Assembly: GCA_021796055.1 (NCBI GenBank)
Contig: JAJYOS010000164.1
Coordinates: forward strand, 1-9,877
DNA from: Bacteroidota bacterium
GTDB lineage: Bacteria > Bacteroidota > Kryptoniia > Kryptoniales > JAKASW01
DNA: 9,877 bases
Reading direction: 5' to 3'
Shown: piece by piece, positions 1-7,210 of the stretch
Position numbering within the stretch: position 1 is the stretch's first letter
Layout of the letters: every line of letters starts with the position of its first letter
Notes under the pieces: generated by a model
The model's input: only the letters and a program-made list of their open reading frames with translations
Databases searched by the model: none
What the model was told of the DNA's origin: nothing
Program-made: the position numbers and the translations under genes

Positions 1-81
1 TCTTTCACGAGCCGCCGTATACGGAACCGTACGTACCGTGGTGTGAGAGGACGGCGGGAGTAATCCCGCCTCCTACTCGAT
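1..81 (+). mobile_element. 3' end of a group II intron (domains V and VI)
   Basis: The first bases fold as the catalytic 3' end of a bacterial group II intron. Domain V spans about 9-44: a distal stem TACG/CGTA (20-23 with 28-31) closed by GAAC, a two-base bulge C32-G33 on the 3' side, then GTA/TAC and a GC-rich basal stem (12-15 with 38-41). Domain VI spans 45-78: GAGAGGA (45-51) pairs with TCCT and CTC, leaving A75 bulged as the likely branch point. Its apical stem is a perfect 7 bp (53-59 with 64-70) with loop GTAA. A75 lies 7 bases from a 3' end at about T81, the classic spacing. The intron-encoded reverse transcriptase would lie left of the window. C16 faces C37, a mismatch in the basal stem. 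I am confident of the element type, less sure of its class and exact last base. Confidence 0.82.
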
Positions 82-236
82 TGCCCACTTGCGTTTAATC
101 CGGAAATGAGCCAGATTAGTCCCAGCGGACGGACCATGGAATAAAGAGGGTGTAGCACTTTCCGAGGTGATCTCTTCAGAAGTACAACAGACCGGCACAA
201 TATGCCCGAGAACCCACACGATGTGTTTATTGAACT
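82..236. other. 3' flank of the intron, no gene recognised
   Basis: These 155 bases lie between the intron end and the tandem repeat array. Plus-frame reading continues from the intron boundary for only about 20 codons to a TAA at 142-144, so this could be the tail of an interrupted exon, but nothing in the short peptide is recognisable. I see no RNA gene, terminator or inverted repeat here. Confidence 0.4.
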
Positions 237-509
237 CGAAGCAGGAGCGTGACGATGGGAAGCATTTTCTCCGCCGCGGGGAGAAGTCCTGATGTAACGA
301 GAAGCAGCGTCTCTGCAACTGGAAGCAGTCTTGATGTTACGCGAAGCAATCACGGTCCAGGAGGAAGCAGCCTCTGGGCAGCAGGAAGTTGCTTCGACGT
401 AACGGGAAGCAATTTTGGCGTGGGCGGGAGCCGTCCCGTAGTAACAGGGAGCAACCGTTTTGCAGCCTGAAGCAGCCTTCCTGCATCGGGGAGGAGCCGT
501 AACGCCTCC
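237..509. repeat. 21-bp degenerate tandem repeat array, 13 units
   Basis: Thirteen consecutive units of exactly 21 bp start at 237, 258, 279, 300, 321, 342, 363, 384, 405, 426, 447, 468 and 489. Each begins with a GGAAGC-like hexamer (variants CGAAGC, AGAAGC, GGGAGC, TGAAGC). Many end in GTAACG or close variants (GTGACG, GTTACG, GTAACA); the other units end in GC-rich triplets such as GCCGCG or GCAGCA. The middle 8-9 bases vary freely. Because 21 is a multiple of three, the plus strand reads as a seven-residue repeat of the type GSxxxVT (249-467, interrupted by TGA at 468). The minus strand also stays open and reads as a Cys-Phe heptad repeat. Both readings look like by-products of the period rather than a protein. 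No spacer/repeat division as in CRISPR exists. One 7-bp stem forms between neighbouring units (389-395 with 406-412). Function unknown. Confidence 0.85.
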
Positions 510-599
510 TCCGGCGCGCGCTCTGGAGGTACCAGGCGCGAAATCTTTCAAAGTTCCTCTTTTTTCGACGAGCTTCCCGGGCCGCTCCGACGGAGGTCT

Positions 600-611
600 T
601 TGCAATTGCAA
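600..611. promoter_or_regulatory. Perfect 12-bp palindrome upstream of the 687 gene
   Basis: TTGCAATTGCAA is a perfect inverted repeat lying 75 bp before the start codon at 687, in otherwise non-coding DNA. It could be an operator for a dimeric regulator. A weak -10-like TAAAGT (619-624) lies just downstream, but no good -35 element is apparent, so the promoter itself is not identified. A palindrome of this size can occur by chance. Confidence 0.3.
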
Positions 612-639
612 TATCCGATAAAGTCTTTTGATTGAAAAC

Positions 640-655
640 GCCCCGGTAAAGGGGC
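640..655 (+). promoter_or_regulatory. Small GC hairpin in the leader of the 687 gene
   Basis: GCCCC (640-644) pairs with GGGGC (651-655) around the loop GGTAAA. It ends about 20 bases before the Shine-Dalgarno-like AAGGGG at 675-680. No T-run follows, so it is not a terminator; it would sit in the 5' leader of the mRNA. No known regulatory RNA is recognised. Confidence 0.35.
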
Positions 656-686
656 CCAAACATCAACAAAAGAAAAGGGGAAAAAC

Positions 687-1421
687 ATGACAAGAAGGCC
701 GAAGAACTCGACTGCAGAGCAACTGAAGCGGGCGAAAATCGCCCTCACTAACACCGCTGGCGATAACGAGATCCAATCCGCTGTAGCTGCTTTCGGTTAC
801 AACGAAACAACAATGGCTACCGGCTGGACTTACTACAACGACGCAGATGCCGCTGTAGCCTCTGGTGTTGCCGCCGCTGGCGCCCAGTCAAAAGCTACGG
901 ACGACGTTCGAAAGGCCGAGAAGGATGCCACGACTGCCTACCAAAGGTTGTCCGTCGTCGCGAAGGCACTACTCCAGAACGACAAGGGGTCACTGGCGAA
1001 ACTCGGCCTGGACCGCCCGATGCCGAGAACAATCGCGGCCTTCTTATCGGCGGCATATATACTCTTCGATAACGCCTCCGGCGATACGGAGATTAGGGAG
1101 AAGCTGTCGACCCGCGGTTACGACGACGCGAAGCTCGCTCAGGAACGCGCCAGGATCAAGGCTTATGACGACGCCGACGATGTTCAGGAAGCGGCGAAGG
1201 GAGCCAACCAACAAGCGACTTCGGACGCCAATGCCGCGATGAAAAGGCTTAACGACTGGATATCTCAGTATTTGAAGATCGCTAGGGTGGCTTTGAGCGA
1301 AAAGAAGAATCTTCTGGAAAAGCTCGGCATAACCGTCCGAACTGCCAAGACCGCGGCCCAGCGCGCGGCGCCGGCCAAAGCAGCAACAACAAGGAAGGCC
1401 AGAAGAATGGGAGCGAAGTAG
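687..1421 (+). CDS. Uncharacterised duplicated alpha-helical protein with basic tail
   Basis: This 244-residue protein has no signal peptide and no membrane segment, so it is probably cytoplasmic. It consists of two copies of a ~95-residue helical unit (about 11-108 and 117-215). Matching landmarks are NTAGDNEI / NASGDTEI near the start of each copy, AFGYNE / TRGYDD, YYNDADAAV / AYDDADDV, and SVVAKALL..LAKLGL / LKIARVAL..LEKLGI at the ends. A Lys/Arg/Ala-rich tail (216-244) resembles the basic tails of DNA-binding proteins. There are no cysteines and no catalytic motif. From memory it resembles unnamed ~220-residue proteins common in Bacteroidetes and related phyla that end in LLEKLGI; I cannot search to confirm this. 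The ATG at 687 follows AAGGGG at 675-680 with 6-base spacing. It is a single-gene unit, convergent with the large minus-strand operon. Function not assigned. Confidence 0.85.
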   Translation: MTRRPKNSTAEQLKRAKIALTNTAGDNEIQSAVAAFGYNETTMATGWTYYNDADAAVASGVAAAGAQSKATDDVRKAEKDATTAYQRLSVVAKALLQNDKGSLAKLGLDRPMPRTIAAFLSAAYILFDNASGDTEIREKLSTRGYDDAKLAQERARIKAYDDADDVQEAAKGANQQATSDANAAMKRLNDWISQYLKIARVALSEKKNLLEKLGITVRTAKTAAQRAAPAKAATTRKARRMGAK

Positions 1422-1640
1422 CGGGTGAGTTCGCGGAACCGCCTGGAAACCTGGCCGAAAAGCATAACCGCAAAGTGAACAAAGGAGGAGATACCAGTTT
1501 GCTGAGGAAATAATGCTGTGGGAACGGCACTCTTCTTCGCGGTCTTTGTCTGTCCGTTGCCTTCTTTGTGGCTCAATCTCCCAACGTGGACTTTCAGTCC
1601 GTATCTCCGGGGGCGGTTTCAAGCCGACGCCAGGCGGTTT
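1422..1640. other. Convergent intergenic region
   Basis: This stretch separates the plus-strand gene from the end of the minus-strand operon. It has no clear intrinsic terminator for either side. A small hairpin GGACT-TTC-AGTCC sits at 1588-1600 without a T-run. A strong Shine-Dalgarno-like AAAGGAGG (1481-1488) is followed by a four-codon reading frame, TTG at 1499 to TAA at 1511-1513. That stop overlaps an ATG at 1513, which opens a 101-codon frame running antisense into the acetyltransferase gene. The direct repeat GGCGGTTTC occurs at 1612-1620 and 1633-1641, 21 bp apart. Confidence 0.45.
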
Positions 1641-2177
1641 CTACTTCACTTCCGCCCTCGCTCGCTTCCCGGCCCACTCTTCGACTTCGATCTGCATCGC
1701 TACTTCATCGCAGACGGGAAACTTCAGGCAGTCGATGCAGATGTTCCACACCTTGTGCGGGAGCTGCTGCTTATCGATTATCCTGAATCCGAGCCTCTCG
1801 AAGAAATGCGGCTTGTAGGTGAGAGCGAAGACGTGCTTCAGTCCGAGCTCGACGGCGTCGTCCATGAGCGCCTCGACGACCTTGGTGCCGACTCCTTTTC
1901 CCTGGACCTTGTCGCTGACGGCAAGTGAGCGGAGTTCCGCGAGATCGTTCCATGTGATGTCCAGCGAGCCGCAAGCGAGAACGGTCTCTTCCGTGGAGTG
2001 CCCATCGGAGGAATTCATGCCGGGGGTTACCATGACGAAGTAGTTCCTGACCTGCTGCAGGACCTGGCTCTGCGACCTGTAAAGCATTTCCCCTTTTTCA
2101 GCGTATGAATTTATTAGTGCGACGATTTGATGGACATCTCCGACCTTCGCGCGCCGGACTTTTATATCAGAATCCAA
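1641..2177 (-). CDS. GNAT N-acetyltransferase, short ArgA-like
   Basis: A 178-residue GNAT-fold enzyme. The acetyl-CoA loop is visible as Q92-GKGVG (92-97), preceded by the strand AELRSLAV (80-87) and followed by the family's PHFFERLGF segment (123-131). The C-terminal region PHKVWNICIDCLKFPVCDE (140-158) carries three cysteines (147, 150, 156). I associate this Cys-rich signature with short stand-alone N-acetylglutamate synthases, which make N-acetylglutamate from glutamate and acetyl-CoA at the start of arginine synthesis. The substrate is inferred from the family only. Residues about 50-65 form a Ser/Gly/Thr-rich loop. The start is TTG at 2177, overlapping the lptD stop by 11 bp, with AGAGAG upstream as a weak ribosome site. 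No later start keeps the first GNAT strand, so translational coupling to lptD is likely. It is the last gene of the operon. Confidence 0.85.
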   Translation of the reverse strand: MDSDIKVRRAKVGDVHQIVALINSYAEKGEMLYRSQSQVLQQVRNYFVMVTPGMNSSDGHSTEETVLACGSLDITWNDLAELRSLAVSDKVQGKGVGTKVVEALMDDAVELGLKHVFALTYKPHFFERLGFRIIDKQQLPHKVWNICIDCLKFPVCDEVAMQIEVEEWAGKRARAEVK

Positions 2178-4797
2178 TATTTTGGTACTCTCTCTTCGTT
2201 ATTTTTATGTCTCTAAGTTGCGGAGCTTTTATCCTAATTTCAAGATTAAAACCCCGTAAGTACCCGATCGGGTTCCACGCGAGCGTCATCTCCCAGCAGT
2301 CCAGATCTCTGTAAACCGTCACCGTCGGGACGACGAGGTCATGCTGTATGAAATCATAGCCTCCTGTGAACCCGATCTTCCAATTCTGCGTCAGATTGAA
2401 GCCAAGGTTGAATTGAAGGCTGGCGTATTTATTCACGTAGACCGGCGTGGGCTTGCTTATTCCGAAATTGAGGCTGAGGTTCAGATTCCACGGAATGCTC
2501 AGGTCCGGCGGCTGAATTTGCTGGTAAAAGGAGTTGTATCTCTGCTCGGCCTGAAGCGAATCCTGGGAATGTTGTTGCTGACCGCCCGAGCTGCTTTGCG
2601 TCCGCTGTCCATGGAATGCGGTAGATAGACTCAGGCTGAAGTTGGTCATGTCGGGAAGTTTTCCCTCGGCGAGAAGAATCTTGTTGATTCTCCTTTGCTC
2701 GGCGTAGTCGTATTGGTAAAAGCTGAAACTGCTGCTGCCGCCTATATCTACTTTACCTGCCACGTTCGTGCGGTACGTGACGCTAAGATCTGACAGTGGA
2801 AGATTGTAACCTTGAGCGAGGAAGTTGTAGGACATGCTGAGGCCTAAGTTCAAGAGTTGCAGCTTCTGCTCGGTCTGAGAAGTATCGCTCGATTTGACCT
2901 TCGCTTCGAAGTTGTTGTTTACGGAGAATGTCATCCCGCCGAAAGCTCCCTGAGGCGCGCCGCCGAAAAGATACTCGTTGCCGCCGAAGTAACTGTATGC
3001 GACCTGGCTGTCGTTTAGAGTGTAATAGTGGCCGTAATAATCCCAGAATGGCTTCGAGAAGTCCGGCTGATAACTTACCGTGACGCTCGGCTGAAGTGTG
3101 TGCCTGAACGCGGTGATGCCGAATATGTTCGGGTTCATCAGTCCGAAAAGCCTTGTACTCACAGACACGCCGGTGTTGAAGTAGCCGATATTGTAGAACC
3201 CGTGCTGTTTTTCGCCGACAAGACTGTCCTGCCCCGTCGAGCTCGGGACAACATGGAGCAGCGTGCGCGAGGGGTACATCATGTCCGATACGGAGACAAA
3301 CGGAGAGAAGGTGAAGTAACCGATCTTCGGCGAAGCGTTGATGGTGATGGAATGATCCAGGCCGTACGTGCTGAACTTGTCAAACCCCGTGGATGAAGTC
3401 GTATCGTAGAGCTTGGACGTGTTGTTCTCGAACTGCCCGTTATAAGAAAATCCGATCAGTTCGTACCACGCGAGCTGGTCGAGCGGCTTGTTCGCGTCCG
3501 CCGCGGGTCTGAAAGGATAGCTCTGACTGTGCGAGAAGGTGATAGTCGGCAGGTTTGCCGTGATCGAGCCGTTTTGCAGGTTTTGATCCCTATGGAGGTT
3601 GAGCGACAATGAATTACCTGAACCCTGCCAGCTCTTGTACAATGTCACGTCCGACACGAGGTTCTGTTGAAGGAGTTCGCCATAGCTTAGCGCGGTGTTC
3701 TGAAAGTAATTCTGCGAACTCATCCTTACGCTCGCGGTCAGCTGCGTGTTCGGATCGATTGTCTGCTGATGGTTGATGGATAGATCCCAGTTCGTCTGCA
3801 CCGTTCTGCCGGGATCTCCAGGCTGTCCTGTGGCCTGATACGCGTAGGAAGCGTAGATGCTTCCGTTGAACTGATATCGGACGTCGTAGCGGAGGCCGGT
3901 CTTTATGTCGTACTTTCCCCTCGTCCACCAATCGGCGGTCGTTGTCAAATCCATGTAATCGTTGATCGCCCAGAAGTAACCGAAATGTGAAAGGTATCTA
4001 CCGTAGTTTGCGCTCTGACCGAAGGATGGCGTGATCAACCCGCTGCGCCTTCCGGACTTCGCTGGGAATACGCCGAACGGCAGCGCGAAAACCGGAACAC
4101 CGTCGATATACATGACGATCGGCTCGGCAATTATCTCGTTGCCGACTAGCAGTTTCATTTTAGAACTCTGAAAATAGTAATCGGGCGGATTCTTGTCGCA
4201 GGTGGTGAACCTCCCGTTCTTTATATACAGGACGTCCTTCGAATACTTCTTGATGAGCTGACCATGGTAATGGCCCTTGTCGATGGTCGTGTTCGCGACG
4301 GAAACCGTCCCTTTCTTACTTCTGAAATCATACGAGACGTGAGAGCCGTCGTAAGTCTCTCCGGCGTCCGTGAAGATTGGCTGCTCGACGATCTTGTCGG
4401 CGGTGTCCTTGACTCCCTCGGCCGTGAGTATCGCGTTGTCCCAGTTGATCGCGATGTGTCCGGCGTCGAGCTTGAAGTCCCTGTACTGCATGTTGCCCTT
4501 CTTGTACAGCTTCATCTCCCTGTTCGAGATCGAGTAGACTATAGAGTCCGTCGCGCTGTACGTGACGACCGTGTCGATGCCGGTGTTTGTCGCCGATGTA
4601 TCCGGCGCCGCGGTCGTGTCGGAAGCGGACGCCGAATCGGCAAGAAGCCCCGATCGCGTTCGGGAAGTATCGTTCAGCGTCGAGTCAGGAGAAAAGCCTC
4701 CCGCTTTTTGCCCGGGTAAGCTTTCGTGAGATCCGTCGGCGGCGTGGAGAACTGGGACGCAGAAAAGGGCAATTAATATGGCTAATGTGTATTTCAC
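2167..4797 (-). CDS. lptD: LPS-assembly outer membrane protein LptD (OstA)
   Basis: An 876-residue outer-membrane protein that would insert lipopolysaccharide into the outer leaflet with LptE. Residues 1-20 form a signal peptide ending in LHA-A. A Ser/Thr/Asp-rich linker spans about 38-75, an OstA/LptA-like beta-jellyroll about 80-225, the signature LPFGVFPAKSGRRSG about 239-253, and a beta-barrel rich in alternating aromatic strands from about 255 to the C-terminal Phe. The mature protein has exactly two cysteines, C200 (RFTTC) and C834 (DLDCW). They sit in the same contexts as the N-terminal-domain and barrel cysteines that form the interdomain disulfide in E. coli LptD, so one disulfide is predicted. 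The start is GTG at 4797; an in-frame TGA (the ROK gene stop) closes the frame upstream and no other start intervenes. A GGAGG lies about 26 bases upstream, too far to be a normal ribosome site. It follows the ROK gene by 45 bp. Confidence 0.9.
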   Translation of the reverse strand: MKYTLAILIALFCVPVLHAADGSHESLPGQKAGGFSPDSTLNDTSRTRSGLLADSASASDTTAAPDTSATNTGIDTVVTYSATDSIVYSISNREMKLYKKGNMQYRDFKLDAGHIAINWDNAILTAEGVKDTADKIVEQPIFTDAGETYDGSHVSYDFRSKKGTVSVANTTIDKGHYHGQLIKKYSKDVLYIKNGRFTTCDKNPPDYYFQSSKMKLLVGNEIIAEPIVMYIDGVPVFALPFGVFPAKSGRRSGLITPSFGQSANYGRYLSHFGYFWAINDYMDLTTTADWWTRGKYDIKTGLRYDVRYQFNGSIYASYAYQATGQPGDPGRTVQTNWDLSINHQQTIDPNTQLTASVRMSSQNYFQNTALSYGELLQQNLVSDVTLYKSWQGSGNSLSLNLHRDQNLQNGSITANLPTITFSHSQSYPFRPAADANKPLDQLAWYELIGFSYNGQFENNTSKLYDTTSSTGFDKFSTYGLDHSITINASPKIGYFTFSPFVSVSDMMYPSRTLLHVVPSSTGQDSLVGEKQHGFYNIGYFNTGVSVSTRLFGLMNPNIFGITAFRHTLQPSVTVSYQPDFSKPFWDYYGHYYTLNDSQVAYSYFGGNEYLFGGAPQGAFGGMTFSVNNNFEAKVKSSDTSQTEQKLQLLNLGLSMSYNFLAQGYNLPLSDLSVTYRTNVAGKVDIGGSSSFSFYQYDYAEQRRINKILLAEGKLPDMTNFSLSLSTAFHGQRTQSSSGGQQQHSQDSLQAEQRYNSFYQQIQPPDLSIPWNLNLSLNFGISKPTPVYVNKYASLQFNLGFNLTQNWKIGFTGGYDFIQHDLVVPTVTVYRDLDCWEMTLAWNPIGYLRGFNLEIRIKAPQLRDIKITKREYQNIGF

Positions 4798-4842
4798 GGC
4801 ATACCAGCAATCAGCGAACCGGTCCTCCGGTAGATGGCAATA

Positions 4843-5790
4843 TCACTCGGCGATCAGGGCTGCCGCGCCAAGGACGCCCGCAGAGTTTTCGAGTTGGGCT
4901 TTCATTACCTTCACGCGCGGCTTCAAGGACGAGAGCACTCGCTCTTCAATTGTCGCCTCGATCGAGTCGAACAACGGCCGCCCCGCCTTCGCGACTCCGC
5001 CTCCGATTATGAGAGTTCCAATGTCAAACAGATTGAATGTCGACGCCACCGCCGTCCCGACGTACGTTCCTACTTCCTGCCAGACGGCGAGCGCGAATTT
5101 ATCGCCGCGATCCGCGGCCTCGCTGATGACCTTTGGCTCAAGTTTCTCAGGGTCACCTGTAATGAGCTTATTGATGAGAGACTCGGGGTGGCTTTTCAGT
5201 TGTTCGGCGACTCGGCGGGAAAGATGTCGCTGTCCCACGTATGCCTCGACGCATCCGCGGTTGCCGCATCCGCACTGAGGTCCGTCCATGTTGATTGTTG
5301 TATGTCCGAGCTCACCGGCGCCGCCGGTCTCGCCGCGGAAGACTTTTCCGTCGACGATGAAACCTCCGCCCACACCCGTGCCGAGAGTTATCATAATGAA
5401 GTTATTCAGACCTTTGCCTGCGCCGAATTTCTGTTCTCCGACCGCGGCGGCGTTCGCGTCGTTCTCGACTTCGGCACGGACTCCGATCTTTTTCGATACC
5501 TCTTCGCCGAGCCTGAAGACTTTCCAGTTTGCAAGGTTGGGCGGATATTTAACCGTTCCGCCGTCGAGGTCGACGATGCCCGGCGAGCCGATCCCGACGC
5601 CGAGAAGCTTGTCACCACCGTGTTGACTCCTCAAATCGTCGACAGCTTTCGCTATCTGGCTTACTACAGCCTGTGGACCGATCTCTCCCTGAGACGGCAA
5701 TGAGACTTCCTTCAGTAGTTTTCCCTCTTTCGACACGGAGCCGGCCTTGATGTAGGTCCCTCCGAGGTCTATTCCGATTATGTAGTTCAT
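4843..5790 (-). CDS. ROK-family sugar kinase (probable glucokinase)
   Basis: A 315-residue cytoplasmic kinase of the ROK family, which phosphorylates glucose or related sugars with ATP. The phosphate-1 motif is IDLGGTYIK (7-15). The sugar-binding/catalytic motif is ENDANAA (109-115), with D111 the expected catalytic base. The LGTGVGGGFI motif (136-145) follows, then ELGH (160-163). The ROK zinc site CGCGNRGC lies at 173-180; C173, C175 and C180 with H163 are the ligands. All key residues are present and the length is normal, so the enzyme should be active. Glucose is the likeliest substrate, but N-acetylmannosamine or other hexoses cannot be excluded. The ATG at 5790 follows a purine-rich GGAAAGAAAGAG stretch. 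It lies 40 bp after rarA and 45 bp before lptD, in the same operon. Confidence 0.92.
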   Translation of the reverse strand: MNYIIGIDLGGTYIKAGSVSKEGKLLKEVSLPSQGEIGPQAVVSQIAKAVDDLRSQHGGDKLLGVGIGSPGIVDLDGGTVKYPPNLANWKVFRLGEEVSKKIGVRAEVENDANAAAVGEQKFGAGKGLNNFIMITLGTGVGGGFIVDGKVFRGETGGAGELGHTTINMDGPQCGCGNRGCVEAYVGQRHLSRRVAEQLKSHPESLINKLITGDPEKLEPKVISEAADRGDKFALAVWQEVGTYVGTAVASTFNLFDIGTLIIGGGVAKAGRPLFDSIEATIEERVLSSLKPRVKVMKAQLENSAGVLGAAALIAE

Positions 5791-5830
5791 TTGGCTCTTT
5801 CTTTCCGAGGTCCGCCATTTTCGCGAGACG

Positions 5831-7210
5831 CTACTTTTTCCTTTTTTTCCAGATTGAATCGAGATATTTCTTCAATGTCGCTTCTCTACCGATTTCGGAG
5901 GGATCGTAATAAATTCTGTCCTTTAGTACGTCGGGCAGATATTGTTGTTCCACAAAGTGATCGTCGAAATCGTGGGAGTATTTGTAATCCTTGTGATATC
6001 CGAGCTCCTTCATAAGTTTAGTCGGCGCGTTTCGCAAATGAAGGGGAACCGGTAGGTAAGGCTTCTCGCGAACGTCTCCGGCAGCCTTCTCGATGGAGAG
6101 GTAAGACGCGTTGCTTTTCGGACAGCTCGAAAGGTACGTCGTCGCCTGCGCGAGGACGATGCGCGCCTCCGGCATGCCTATGTAATCCACAGCGGTGAAA
6201 CACGCGGTCGCGAGCGTCAACGCGTACGGCTCCGCGTTTCCGATGTCTTCAGACGCGAGGATGATGAGTCGCCTAGCGATGAACTTTGGATCTTCACCGG
6301 CTTCGAGCATCCTCGCGAGGTAATACACCGCCGCGTCCGGATCGCTCCCGCGAACGCTCTTTATGAACGCGGATATTGTATTGTAATGTTCTTCGCCCGT
6401 CCTGTCATACCTGTAGTGCCTGATCTGGTAAGCTTCGCGGACAGTCTCAAGAGTCAACCGAAGCGGGTGCTGCTTGCCGGCAAGATCGATTGCGACTTCA
6501 AGCGCGTTGAGCATTACTCTCGCGTCTCCGCCGCTGAGGCTTACCATTTCTTCTTCCGCGTCGGACGAGATGATCTCTTCCTCCTTTTCATCACCGCGCA
6601 TCTTTGCGATTACTTCGTCATGTGAGATCGCCTGTCTCAGGATCTCCTTCAGGTCATCTTCGCCAAGCGTCTCGAGTACATATACCTGGCTGCGCGATAG
6701 AAGCGGGGATATGACTTCGAAGGAGGGATTTTCAGTCGTCGCGCCGATAAGTATCACCGACCCGTTCTCGACGCTTTCAAGGAGCGCGTCTTGTTGCGCC
6801 TTGTTGAAGCGGTGAATTTCGTCGATAAAAAGTATGGTTCGGCGTCCGACTTCGAGCGAATTTCGCGCCGTGGATATAATCTCGCGCAATTCCTGAACTC
6901 CGGAAGAGACCGCGTTGATCTGGTAGAAGTCCGCCTGCAATCTCGATGCGACTAGACGCGCGAGTGTCGTCTTGCCGGTGCCTGGAGGTCCCCAGAGAAT
7001 CATCGACCGAATATTGCCGCCATCGATCATTTTCTTGAGTGTTCCGCTCTCCCCGACAAGATGCTTCTGCCCGACGAAGTCCTCGAATTTCTGTGGACGA
7101 ATTCTTTCGGCAAGAGGAATTGCTGACTTTGGGGGGGAGAATAAGCCCGATGATGCGCGGTTCAATTCGCGCGGGTCACTTCGGCTCGACTTTGATGACT
7201 TCTTCACCAT
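5831..7210 (-). CDS. rarA: Replication-associated recombination ATPase RarA (MgsA)
   Basis: A 459-residue AAA+ ATPase of the clamp-loader-like RarA/MgsA/WRNIP1 family, which acts at stalled replication forks. Walker A is GPPGTGKT (74-81), Walker [10 protein letters not shown] (126-134), and sensor 1 ATTENPS (157-163). The arginine finger is in LLSRSQ (R173), and sensor 2 is in GGDARVMLN. The C-terminal MgsA domain is complete, with [15 protein letters not shown] followed by a basic end. A Glu/Asp-rich insert (about residues 203-221) precedes sensor 2. The ATG at 7210 overlaps the end of the ftsB-like gene by 35 bp. An AGGA just before it is spaced better for the GTG codon at residue 2, and a TTG at codon 16 (7165) is another possible start. 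The first ~28 residues are polar and outside the conserved family. Confidence 0.94.
   Translation of the reverse strand: MVKKSSKSSRSDPRELNRASSGLFSPPKSAIPLAERIRPQKFEDFVGQKHLVGESGTLKKMIDGGNIRSMILWGPPGTGKTTLARLVASRLQADFYQINAVSSGVQELREIISTARNSLEVGRRTILFIDEIHRFNKAQQDALLESVENGSVILIGATTENPSFEVISPLLSRSQVYVLETLGEDDLKEILRQAISHDEVIAKMRGDEKEEEIISSDAEEEMVSLSGGDARVMLNALEVAIDLAGKQHPLRLTLETVREAYQIRHYRYDRTGEEHYNTISAFIKSVRGSDPDAAVYYLARMLEAGEDPKFIARRLIILASEDIGNAEPYALTLATACFTAVDYIGMPEARIVLAQATTYLSSCPKSNASYLSIEKAAGDVREKPYLPVPLHLRNAPTKLMKELGYHKDYKYSHDFDDHFVEQQYLPDVLKDRIYYDPSEIGREATLKKYLDSIWKKRKK

Noticed and set aside
249..470. 73-codon plus-strand frame of GSxxxVT heptads as a repeat protein gene
   Set aside because: It has no convincing ribosome site, its start falls inside the array, its stop is just a variant repeat unit (TGA in place of GGA), and the opposite strand is equally open. 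The frame is a by-product of the 21-bp period.
237..509. CRISPR array
   Set aside because: Units are contiguous at 21 bp with only six or so conserved bases at each end; there are no full-length identical repeats and no spacers of typical length.
1044..1622. 192-codon minus-strand frame overlapping the 687-1421 gene
   Set aside because: The plus-strand protein has a coherent internal duplication and a start with an upstream purine-rich site; the minus frame has neither and is Cys/Arg-rich without a motif.
4264..4719. 151-codon plus-strand frame antisense to lptD
   Set aside because: It is Arg/Val/Asp-rich low-complexity shadow sequence opposite well-supported lptD coding sequence.
4834..5703. 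289-codon plus-strand frame antisense to the ROK kinase
   Set aside because: The minus strand has every ROK motif; the plus frame has no recognisable domain and reflects the codon bias of the real gene.
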